Assembly: GCA_934132895.1 (NCBI GenBank)
Contig: CAKPAG010000018.1
Coordinates: forward strand, 1 to 15,007
DNA from: an uncultured Clostridia bacterium
Lineage (GTDB): Bacteria; Bacillota; Clostridia; TANB77; CAG-465
Direction: 5' to 3'
Length of the DNA stretch: 15,007 nt
The notes beneath the pieces were generated by a model. The model ran no database searches. It saw only the letters and a list, made by a program, of their open reading frames with translations, and was not told the origin of the DNA. Position 1 is the first letter of the stretch. The number at the start of each line of letters is the position of its first letter. Shown here one piece after another: positions 6,590-12,938 of this stretch. The position numbers and the translations under genes were made by a program.

Positions 6590-8071
6590 TTATAGTATTA
6601 TACAAATCAAGCCTCCACTACCTTCGTTTATTATTTTTTGTAATGTTTCTTGTAACTTCATCTGTGCTTCATCTGGCATACGATATAGCTTGTTGTGTAG
6701 TCCTTCATTTACGAGTTCATGAAGTGATTTTCCAAATATATTTGATTCCCATATTTTCTTAGGATCATTTTCAAATTCTGAAAGTAGATATTTAACTAAA
6801 TCTTCAGATTGTTTTTCACTTCCAACTATTGGTGAAACTTCAGTTTCTATATCTGCTCTTATCATATGTATACTTGGTGCACTTGCTTTTAGTTTTACTC
6901 CGTATTTATTACCTTGTTTTACAATTTCAGGCTCTTCTAAAGTCAATTCATCCATTTGAGGAGTAACTATTCCATATCCTTTTATTCTTACCTCTTCTAA
7001 TGCTATAGCAATTTTGTCATATTCCTGTTTTGTCTTAGCAAAATCTTTTAAAAGTTCGAATATATCTCTATCAGAATTAATATCAAATCTAGACATTTCA
7101 CTTAACACTTTATAGAACATATCCTTATTTATATCTATTTTTATTTTTATAGTTCCATCTTCCATTTTAGCATTATCTAAAGTAATGTTTTCAAATATTT
7201 CATTTTCATTTTTTATTCTTGATATAACATCATTAATTTCTCTTAAAGAATAGTTATCTTCAAAGCTATTTTTAATAATAGATATTACATCTTGTTTTAG
7301 CCAATGTTCAAAGTCTAATATACTAAACCAATCAGGTAACTTAAATCCTATTTCTGTTACAGGGAATTCCTCTAGTACTTTTGAAAATACTTCTTCTAAT
7401 TCTTTTTCTCTCATATTAGCTACATCCATTGGTAATACCTGAGTATTATATTTTTCTTTTAGACTTTCGGCAAGCTGTCTTGTTTCTGGACTTTCCGGAT
7501 GAACTGAATTAAGTATTACCACAAAAGGTTTATTTAGCTCTTTTAATTCTGTTACCACTCTACTTTCTGCATCTATATATGAATTTCTTTCTATATCTGT
7601 TATACTACCATCAGTTGTTACAACTATACCTATTGTAGAATGGTCTTTTATTACTTTTTCTGTTCCTATTTCTGCTGCCTTTGAAAATGGCATTTCTTCT
7701 TCAGACCAAGGTGTTCTTACCATTCTTGGCATATCATCTTCCATATGGCCTACAGCACCATTTACTAAGTAGCCTACACAATCTACTAGTCTTGTTTTAA
7801 ACCTCACATTATTATCTAAAGCTATTTCTACAGATTCATTTGGTACAAATTTAGGTTCAGTTGTCATTATTGTTTTACCAGCTGAACTTTGTGGTAACTC
7901 ATCTTGCGCCCTATCCTTTTTATACTCATCTTCTATATTTGGAATAACAAAATTTTCCATGAAGTTTTTTATAAAAGTAGATTTTCCTGTCCTTACTGGT
8001 CCTACTACTCCAATATATATATCCCCATTTGTTCTTGTAGATATATCCTTGTATATTTCTTCTTTTTTCAT
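6590..8071 (-). CDS. spoIVA: Stage IV sporulation protein A, coat-morphogenesis ATPase
   Basis: SpoIVA polymerises on the mother-cell face of the forespore membrane, using ATP, to form the base on which the coat is built; in Bacillus SpoVM recruits it. This 493-residue protein is complete and of normal length. Walker A is GPVRTGKST (24-32, Lys30). The paired threonines T70-T71 and D97 in LVDCVG align with the sensor threonines and Walker B aspartate known from B. subtilis. The characteristic C-terminus SGGLICIIL is intact. The start ATG (8069-8071) has GGAGGT about six bases upstream. It is a single-gene unit with a terminator at 6511-6553 and the FemAB terminator upstream. Expression by sigma-E is expected from the family, but I could not place that promoter confidently. 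It contains no in-frame CGG. Confidence 0.98.
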   Translation of the reverse strand: MKKEEIYKDISTRTNGDIYIGVVGPVRTGKSTFIKNFMENFVIPNIEDEYKKDRAQDELPQSSAGKTIMTTEPKFVPNESVEIALDNNVRFKTRLVDCVGYLVNGAVGHMEDDMPRMVRTPWSEEEMPFSKAAEIGTEKVIKDHSTIGIVVTTDGSITDIERNSYIDAESRVVTELKELNKPFVVILNSVHPESPETRQLAESLKEKYNTQVLPMDVANMREKELEEVFSKVLEEFPVTEIGFKLPDWFSILDFEHWLKQDVISIIKNSFEDNYSLREINDVISRIKNENEIFENITLDNAKMEDGTIKIKIDINKDMFYKVLSEMSRFDINSDRDIFELLKDFAKTKQEYDKIAIALEEVRIKGYGIVTPQMDELTLEEPEIVKQGNKYGVKLKASAPSIHMIRADIETEVSPIVGSEKQSEDLVKYLLSEFENDPKKIWESNIFGKSLHELVNEGLHNKLYRMPDEAQMKLQETLQKIINEGSGGLICIIL

Positions 8072-8132
8072 CTCTTACCTCCACGATAATATATTCTTAA
8101 TACAAATATATTAACTTGGAATTTTTTTATGC

Positions 8133-8173
8133 AAAAAAAGTGTAACATTTAAGAAACTAAAGTTACACTTTTT
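8133..8173. terminator. Terminator of the FemAB-family gene
   Basis: A perfect 12-bp stem, AAAAAGTGTAAC (8135-8146) with GTTACACTTTTT (8162-8173), has a 15-base loop. On the minus strand it ends in a long T-run directly after the FemAB gene. The symmetry could also stop plus-strand transcription. Confidence 0.88.
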
Positions 8174-8176
8174 AAT

Positions 8177-9226
8177 TTATTCTGTTTTAAAACCTTTTAA
8201 TTTTCTAACAATATACCTGAATTTTGGAAGAATAAAATTATATAAAAAATACATAAACTTATTATATACCTTATTTATTTCCCCAATATATTCCACAACG
8301 CCCTCTTCACCTGAAAAACCTACTTTAAATCTAAATAGTCCATTTTCATCTACAGGGTTTAAAAGCCCACCTAAATTATATTTTTTACATTTTGTTTCAA
8401 TTGCCCATTTTATCATTTCAAGTTGTAATGAATAGGAAGCTTTCAAATTTCTCTTTTTATTTCCAGAAGCTCCATATAAATAATGAGTAGTACCAGCATA
8501 ATTAATTGCAATAGTTGCTGTTAAATCTTCTCCTTCAAATGAACTTAAGTATATCCTTATATTTTCTTTTTCAAATGAATTAAGTAAAGTTTTAAAATAA
8601 TTATATTCTCTTGCGCCTATATGTTTTCTTTCACACATTTCTAAATATAGCTTATAGAAAACTTTTAAATCTTCTTCTGAATTAGAATACCTTGTTTTTA
8701 CTCCTTTTCTTATTCCATAATTTATATTATATCTCGTTTTAGATGCAAAACTTTTTAATAATTCATCTAAGGTTTTATCTTCTAAATTAATTACCATATT
8801 ATACTTAGCTTGTATTAACTTTGATTGCTTACTTACAATTTTGAACCCGCTTTTAGTATACATTTTATAAAGTTTAGAATCTTTTTTTATTTCGGGATCA
8901 AATTTTATCATTATCGCTTTATATTTTTTTACAAGTGGTTTAGCTTCTTCAAGTAAATTTTCTATTTTTTGAATATCGTATATATCACATACCGGTCCTC
9001 TTGGAACATATATTATACTGTAATTTATCTTAGGCAATTTTTTTACAAGGCATGACATTGCAGAATTTATCTTTCCATTTTTTAACGTGTATACATATTC
9101 CCTTTTCCAACCTTTCTTTATATTTCCCCATGAAATATCCTGCATAAAATTAGTTCCATATGCTTCTCTTACATATTTATTATATCTTTCTACTTCTTTC
9201 TTGTCATCTTTATTTAATATTGGCAT
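8177..9226 (-). CDS. FemAB/FemX-family aminoacyltransferase (peptidoglycan cross-bridge type)
   Basis: FemAB enzymes take an amino acid from aminoacyl-tRNA and add it to the lipid II stem peptide in the cytoplasm. The family pattern is clear: two GNAT-like halves, SFASKTRYNINYGIRKGVK (about 164-182), then HYLYGASGNKKRNLKASYSLQLE (about 258-280), then YNLGGLLNP and GLFRFKVGFSGEEGVVEYIGE near the end. At 349 residues it is slightly short, and it lacks the long coiled-coil arm seen in staphylococcal FemA. The amino acid added and the acceptor cannot be told; many clostridia have direct cross-links and use such proteins for other or unknown transfers. The ATG at 9224-9226 has AGGGGAG about nine bases upstream, with its own promoter at 9264-9293. 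It is divergent from pyk. Confidence 0.88.
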   Translation of the reverse strand: MPILNKDDKKEVERYNKYVREAYGTNFMQDISWGNIKKGWKREYVYTLKNGKINSAMSCLVKKLPKINYSIIYVPRGPVCDIYDIQKIENLLEEAKPLVKKYKAIMIKFDPEIKKDSKLYKMYTKSGFKIVSKQSKLIQAKYNMVINLEDKTLDELLKSFASKTRYNINYGIRKGVKTRYSNSEEDLKVFYKLYLEMCERKHIGAREYNYFKTLLNSFEKENIRIYLSSFEGEDLTATIAINYAGTTHYLYGASGNKKRNLKASYSLQLEMIKWAIETKCKKYNLGGLLNPVDENGLFRFKVGFSGEEGVVEYIGEINKVYNKFMYFLYNFILPKFRYIVRKLKGFKTE

Positions 9227-9263
9227 TTATATATTCTCCCCTATCTTTATTACTCTAAAATCA

Positions 9264-9293
9264 ATTATATAAAGTACCTATAAATAAATTCAA
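9264..9293 (-). promoter_or_regulatory. Sigma-A-type promoter of the FemAB-family gene
   Basis: On the minus strand TTGAAT (9288-9293) and TATAAT (9264-9269) are 18 bases apart. The start near 9257 leaves about 30 bases before the ATG. Confidence 0.65.
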
Positions 9294-9395
9294 TAAAAAT
9301 GTCCAATGTTTATTATAACGAAGTTACATAAATTTGTTGTTTTATGTTATTTATTTTCCTTTTTTTACAAATTTTTACAAATATTTTTAAAATTA

Positions 9396-9424
9396 TTGAC
9401 TTTTTAATGTTTTAAATGTATACT
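9396..9424 (+). promoter_or_regulatory. Sigma-A-type promoter of pyk
   Basis: TTGACT (9396-9401) and TATACT (9419-9424) are 17 bases apart, giving a start near 9431 and a leader of about 75 bases in which I see no riboswitch-like fold. Confidence 0.72.
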
Positions 9425-9506
9425 AAATAGTGCAATACGTTAAAATATACATATAATATATTTGTATTATATGTTTTATTTGTATTTTTAAGGGAGTGAA
9501 TTTTTT

Positions 9507-10964
9507 ATGAAAAAAACAAAAATCGTATGTACTATTGGTCCTGCTAGTGAAACTGAAGAAGTACTAGAAAAATTAATAAAATCTGGTATGAATGTTATGA
9601 GACTTAACTTTTCTCATGGTGACCATGAAGAACATTTAGCAAAAGTTCAAACTTTAAGAAAAATTAATGAAAAGCTTGGAACTAATGTTGCTTTCATGCT
9701 AGACACTAAAGGTCCAGAAATTAGAACTGGTTCATTTGGAACAGATCAAAATATTAAAATGACTTTCACTAAAGGTGATAAAATAACTTTAACAACAAGA
9801 GAAGTTGAAGGTACTAAAGAACTTCTTTCTATTTCATACAAAGGATTACCAGAAGATGTTGAAGTTGGTGGCCACATACTAATTGATGATGGTCTTGTTG
9901 ATTTATTAATTGACGAAATTGACGGTACAGAAATCAAATGTACTTTCCAAAATTCAGCAACATTAAAAGGAAGACGTGGAGTTAATGTTCCAGGTGCTAA
10001 ATTAAAACTTGCTGCTATGACAGAAAAAGATAAATCAGATCTTAAATTTGCTGTAGAAAATGATTTTGATTTTGTTGCTGCTTCATTTATTCGTAAACCA
10101 CAAGATGTTATTGATATGAAAAACTATCTTGACAGTGTTGGAGAAAACAGAATTAAAATTATATCTAAAATAGAAAACCAAGAAGGTTTAGATAACTTTG
10201 ATGAAATATTAAAAGTAACTGATGGAATTATGGTTGCTCGTGGTGATTTAGGAGTTGAAATTCCTGAAGAAGAAGTTCCAGCTGCTCAAAAAATGATGAT
10301 TAAGAAAACTGTAGCTGCAGGTAAACCAGTTATAACTGCTACACAAATGCTTGAATCTATGCAAAAAAATCCTAGACCAACAAGAGCTGAAGTATCTGAC
10401 GTTGCAAACGCTGTATATGATGGTACATCTGCTACAATGCTTTCTGGAGAATCTGCGCAAGGTGACTATCCAGTTGAAGCTGTTAAAACTATGAATAAAA
10501 TTATAGAAGCTAGTGAAAGAAATATAAACTACTGGAAAAGATTTAAGAAAAAGAATATTGAAAAATTAACATCAGATATTGATGATGAAGTAGACTTTAA
10601 TAGACAAGCAAACTTCTCTGTTTGTTGTTCTGCAATGTTCTCAAATGCTCATGCAATAATAGCTGTATCTGAAGACGGAATTGTTCCTTCTATCCTTTCA
10701 AGCTACAAACCAGCATGTCCTGTATTTGTTATAACATCTAACGAAAAAACTTACAGACAACTTGCTGTTGAATATGCAATTATTCCTATCTTAGTTAAAG
10801 ATGCTAAAAACTTTAACGATGCTTTAAAAGAAGGAATTGAAATATTAAAACAAAAAAATTACGTTAAAGTAAACGATACTGTTGTTTTAAGTGGTGGTTT
10901 ACACTCTAACTCAGGTGAATATCTTGCTACTGAAGCAACTGGTACAATAATGAAAATACAATAG
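9507..10964 (+). CDS. pyk: Pyruvate kinase
   Basis: Pyruvate kinase converts phosphoenolpyruvate and ADP to pyruvate and ATP, the last step of glycolysis. The 485-residue protein shows MRLNFSHG (31-38), DTKGPEIRTG (66-75), a lid domain (about 72-170), and the signature around KIISKIENQEG with catalytic Lys221 and metal ligand Glu223. VARGDLGVE (243-251, Asp247) and ITATQMLESM (276-285) follow, then an allosteric C-terminal domain ending at a conserved-looking SGGLHSNSGE...ATGTI region. It lacks the extra PEP-utiliser-like C-terminal domain found in many Bacillus enzymes. GGGAG lies about ten bases before the ATG. It is monocistronic, with its own promoter and terminator. It contains GAC-GGT and GAC-GGA, in which CGG occurs out of frame and is read normally. 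Confidence 0.98.
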   Translation: MKKTKIVCTIGPASETEEVLEKLIKSGMNVMRLNFSHGDHEEHLAKVQTLRKINEKLGTNVAFMLDTKGPEIRTGSFGTDQNIKMTFTKGDKITLTTREVEGTKELLSISYKGLPEDVEVGGHILIDDGLVDLLIDEIDGTEIKCTFQNSATLKGRRGVNVPGAKLKLAAMTEKDKSDLKFAVENDFDFVAASFIRKPQDVIDMKNYLDSVGENRIKIISKIENQEGLDNFDEILKVTDGIMVARGDLGVEIPEEEVPAAQKMMIKKTVAAGKPVITATQMLESMQKNPRPTRAEVSDVANAVYDGTSATMLSGESAQGDYPVEAVKTMNKIIEASERNINYWKRFKKKNIEKLTSDIDDEVDFNRQANFSVCCSAMFSNAHAIIAVSEDGIVPSILSSYKPACPVFVITSNEKTYRQLAVEYAIIPILVKDAKNFNDALKEGIEILKQKNYVKVNDTVVLSGGLHSNSGEYLATEATGTIMKIQ

Positions 10965-10977
10965 TTTAAATATACTT

Positions 10978-11013
10978 AAAGATAAGCTAGTCTTTTAGCT
11001 TATCTTTATTAAA
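10978..11013 (+). terminator. Terminator of pyk
   Basis: A perfect 12-bp stem, AAAGATAAGCTA (10978-10989) with TAGCTTATCTTT (10996-11007), has a six-base loop and a T-rich tail. Confidence 0.88.
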
Positions 11014-11091
11014 TATTTCGTAATTATTTAATAAAATTTGACTTTAACTCATATAATTTTAAACAAATATTTTAAAATATGTTATTAAAAC

Positions 11092-11120
11092 TTGATTATT
11101 GTTAAATTTTATGTTAAAAT
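11092..11120 (+). promoter_or_regulatory. Sigma-A-type promoter of rpmB
   Basis: TTGATT (11092-11097) and TAAAAT (11115-11120) are 17 bases apart, giving a start near 11127, within 40 bases of the rpmB start. Confidence 0.6.
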
Positions 11121-11164
11121 ATTTAAGTAATTAATTTACTTAAGTAAAAAAGGAGGGTTTTAAA

Positions 11165-11353
11165 ATGGCAAAATGTGAAATATGTGAGAAAGAAGTTAAA
11201 TTTTCTATGCAAGTAAGTCACTCACACAGAAGAACTGCTAGAACATTTAAACCTAACGTTCAAAAAATAAGGGTAAATGAAAATGGTACACCAAAAAAGA
11301 TGAATGTATGTACTAAATGTTTAAAAAGTGGTAAAGTTCAAAGAGCTATATAA
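11165..11353 (+). CDS. rpmB: Ribosomal protein bL28 (zinc-binding form)
   Basis: This 62-residue protein of the large ribosomal subunit has the L28 pattern: CEIC at 4-7, HSHRRTARTFKPNVQKIRV (about 19-37) and a second cysteine pair CTKC at 48-51. Together these make the zinc ribbon of the C+ form, so a zinc-independent paralogue may exist elsewhere. AAGGAGGG lies seven bases before the ATG. The gene has its own promoter and a terminator. In Bacillus subtilis rpmB neighbours spoVM, and the same neighbourhood appears here, with the SpoVM-like gene about 500 bases away on the other strand. Confidence 0.97.
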   Translation: MAKCEICEKEVKFSMQVSHSHRRTARTFKPNVQKIRVNENGTPKKMNVCTKCLKSGKVQRAI

Positions 11354-11354
11354 T

Positions 11355-11406
11355 AAATAGGTAGAATTTATATAATTAAATATATCTTCTACCTATTTAT
11401 TTTTTT
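11355..11406 (+). terminator. Terminator of rpmB
   Basis: A perfect 12-bp stem, AAATAGGTAGAA (11355-11366) with TTCTACCTATTT (11387-11398), is followed by ATTTTTTT. It may also serve the convergent gene ending at 11405, though its T-run on that strand is weak. Confidence 0.85.
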
Positions 11407-11731
11407 ACAAAATGTTCATTTCATTTTTATACTCAGATATAATTTCATCACATTTAGCAAAATTCTCGGAAATCGAATCAAAATCATTCATAAAGTATTC
11501 ATATACATTAGCAATACGTACTATATTACCAATATTCAAATATTTTAATAATCTTAACTTTCCCTTCTTAAGTTCATCTTTTGTCAAATCTAATCCACGT
11601 TGATAAAGTTCTTCATCCGACGCTTTCATGTATCGTTTTATATCTTTCAACGATTTTATCAAATATACTTTTAAAAGTTCAGATTTTTCCTTTTCAAACG
11701 TTTCAATTGATTTAGCTTCACTTTCACACAT
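11405..11731 (-). CDS. Hypothetical helical protein, 108 aa
   Basis: I do not recognise this protein. It is almost entirely predicted helix, rich in Lys and Glu (for example EKEKSELLKVYLIKSLKDI near the start), with no signal peptide, membrane segment or metal motif. Its two cysteines (C2 and C93) are isolated. The ATG (11729-11731) has GGGAGGA about seven bases upstream, and codon use matches its neighbours, so it is probably a real gene. It is convergent with rpmB and downstream of the SpoVM-like gene in the same direction, separated by a hairpin. It contains TCG-GAT, an out-of-frame CGG read normally, and a CGA arginine codon. Confidence 0.65.
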   Translation of the reverse strand: MCESEAKSIETFEKEKSELLKVYLIKSLKDIKRYMKASDEELYQRGLDLTKDELKKGKLRLLKYLNIGNIVRIANVYEYFMNDFDSISENFAKCDEIISEYKNEMNIL

Positions 11732-11821
11732 AATTAATTCCTCCCAAATTTTAATTAAAATTTTTATACATGTATTTTACTACTATATATTATTTTATCA
11801 CTTATCTTTTTTTATGTCAAT

Positions 11822-11855
11822 AATATATCTGCCACTTATTTGTAGCAGATATATT
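11822..11855. terminator. Hairpin downstream of the SpoVM-like gene
   Basis: A perfect 11-bp stem, AATATATCTGC (11822-11832) with GCAGATATATT (11845-11855), has a 12-base loop and lies 11 bases after the peptide's stop codon. It has no good T-run on the minus strand, so it may be a weak terminator or an mRNA-stabilising structure. Confidence 0.5.
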
Positions 11856-11865
11856 TTATGTAATT

Positions 11866-11934
11866 TTAAACTTTAAATATTGTTTTTAATATCATTCTCA
11901 TAAATCTTCCAGGTTGATATACTACAATTTTCAT
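11866..11934 (-). CDS. spoVM: Probable stage V sporulation protein M (22-aa amphipathic peptide)
   Basis: This tiny gene is preceded by an ideal ribosome site, AAGGAGGT (11943-11950), eight bases before its ATG. The peptide starts MKIVVYQPGRF and continues as a basic, hydrophobic helix with M12, M14, L16 and K17, ending in Lys-Val. It resembles B. subtilis SpoVM (26 residues): a short strand, a proline near position 8-9, Phe11, Ile15, a basic residue at 17, and amphipathic character. SpoVM embeds in the curved outer forespore membrane and anchors SpoIVA, which is encoded in this window. Closeness to rpmB repeats the Bacillus gene neighbourhood. The lack of SpoVM's Gly-Gly hinge and the shorter tail leave some doubt. 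It follows a 50-residue membrane protein gene whose stop codon overlaps its ribosome site. Confidence 0.68.
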   Translation of the reverse strand: MKIVVYQPGRFMRMILKTIFKV

Positions 11935-11948
11935 AACTTATTACCTCC

Positions 11949-12101
11949 TTAGCAAAATAGCCATGATATTCCAATAATTACAACAGCTATTGCAACTATG
12001 GCAATCCATCCCCATATAGGAAGAATTATGCTAAGTCCTATGCCAAGTCCTAAGCTTAAGCAAAATAGTCCTATTGTTTTTCTAAAAGCTCCCTTAAACA
12101 T
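11949..12101 (-). CDS. Small glycine-rich membrane protein, 50 aa
   Basis: The frame opens at ATG 12099-12101, with AGGAGG four to five bases upstream, and ends in TAA at 11949-11951. It is nearly all hydrophobic: a short basic start (MFKGAFRKT), then two helices, IGLFCLSLGLGIGLSIIL and WIAIVAIAVVIIGISWLF, separated by PIWG, with a final cysteine. This suggests a two-helix hairpin membrane protein. The stop codon TAA supplies the first bases of the ribosome site of the SpoVM-like gene, so the two genes are tightly coupled and probably co-expressed. I do not recognise a named family, and a sporulation role is inferred only from the neighbour. The longer reading frame on the opposite strand here is a shadow. 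Confidence 0.72.
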   Translation of the reverse strand: MFKGAFRKTIGLFCLSLGLGIGLSIILPIWGWIAIVAIAVVIIGISWLFC

Positions 12102-12186
12102 ACTTCCTCCTTTTTTGACAAAACATATAAAATATTGTAAAATATTTATTATATATTATGTTTTATATATAAAAATGGTGATTGTT

Positions 12187-12849
12187 ATGAAAAAAGATGT
12201 AAAAAAAGAAAAATATAATGAGATTAGAAAAGAAGATATACCAACTTTAATAAAAATCCTTGAAGATTATTATAAAGATGCTAAATGTAGTTTAGAATAT
12301 GACACTCCCCTTCAACTCGTTGTTGCATTAATTTTAGCTGCTCAATGTACTGATGAGAGGGTTAACAAGATTGTTCCTATTCTATTTAAAAAATTTCCTG
12401 ATTGTAAAAGTTTGGCAAATGCCAATATAGAAGATATAGAAAAAATAGTAAAGCCTTGCGGTTTTTACAAAAATAAAGCTAAAAGCATAAGTGAAACTGC
12501 AAGCATTATTCTAAATAATTTTAATGGTAATGTTCCAAGTAATATGAAAGATTTGTGTACTTTAAAAGGAATTGGAAGAAAATCTTCAAATATTATTATG
12601 CAGGAATGTTTTGGAAATACTGTAGGTATTGCAGTTGATGCACATGTTACTAGAATTTCTAGAAAAATAGGGCTTTCTAATAAAGCTACACCTGAAAAGA
12701 TAGAACAAGAATTAATGAAAAAGGTAGATAAAAAATACTGGAATAAAATCAATCACATATTTGTATATCATGGAAGAGCAATTTGTATTGCAAGACATCC
12801 TAAATGTGATATCTGTCCAGTAGCTACAATATGCAAGCAAAATAAGTAA
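12187..12849 (+). CDS. nth: Endonuclease III (DNA glycosylase/AP lyase)
   Basis: Nth removes oxidised pyrimidines and cleaves the resulting abasic site in base-excision repair. The helix-hairpin-helix LKGIGRKSSN (126-135) carries catalytic Lys132, and VDAHVTR (150-156) carries catalytic Asp151. The C-terminal 4Fe-4S loop has C200-x6-C207-x2-C210-x5-C216. Total length is 220 residues, usual for the family. The open frame extends upstream to 11998, but that part overlaps the 50-residue membrane gene and has no homology, so I place the start at ATG 12187. A weak GGTGA lies six bases before it, with ATG 12175 as an alternative. The gene is divergent from the spoVM pair across 85 bases and ends in a hairpin terminator. 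TGC-GGT contains an out-of-frame CGG. Confidence 0.96.
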   Translation: MKKDVKKEKYNEIRKEDIPTLIKILEDYYKDAKCSLEYDTPLQLVVALILAAQCTDERVNKIVPILFKKFPDCKSLANANIEDIEKIVKPCGFYKNKAKSISETASIILNNFNGNVPSNMKDLCTLKGIGRKSSNIIMQECFGNTVGIAVDAHVTRISRKIGLSNKATPEKIEQELMKKVDKKYWNKINHIFVYHGRAICIARHPKCDICPVATICKQNK

Positions 12850-12858
12850 TAATATGCA

Positions 12859-12900
12859 AAAAGAGAAGTTTTTTTTAATTGAACATACTTCTCTTTTATT
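12859..12900 (+). terminator. Terminator of nth
   Basis: A perfect 11-bp stem, AAAAGAGAAGT (12859-12869) with ACTTCTCTTTT (12887-12897), is followed by ATT. Confidence 0.75.
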
Positions 12901-12902
12901 GG

Positions 12903-12937
12903 TATAAAAGAGCTTACCTTTTTTAAAGTAAACTCTT
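12903..12937 (-). terminator. Terminator of the phasin-ubiB operon
   Basis: On the minus strand a 10-bp stem (AAGAGTTTAC, 12928-12937, with GTAAGCTCTT, 12908-12917; one G-T pair) is followed by TTATACC, two bases after the ubiB stop codon. Confidence 0.65.
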
Positions 12938-12938
12938 A

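Noticed and set aside
11998..12186. N-terminal extension of nth
   Set aside because: The 63 extra codons have no endonuclease III homology and lie antisense to the well-supported 50-residue membrane gene.
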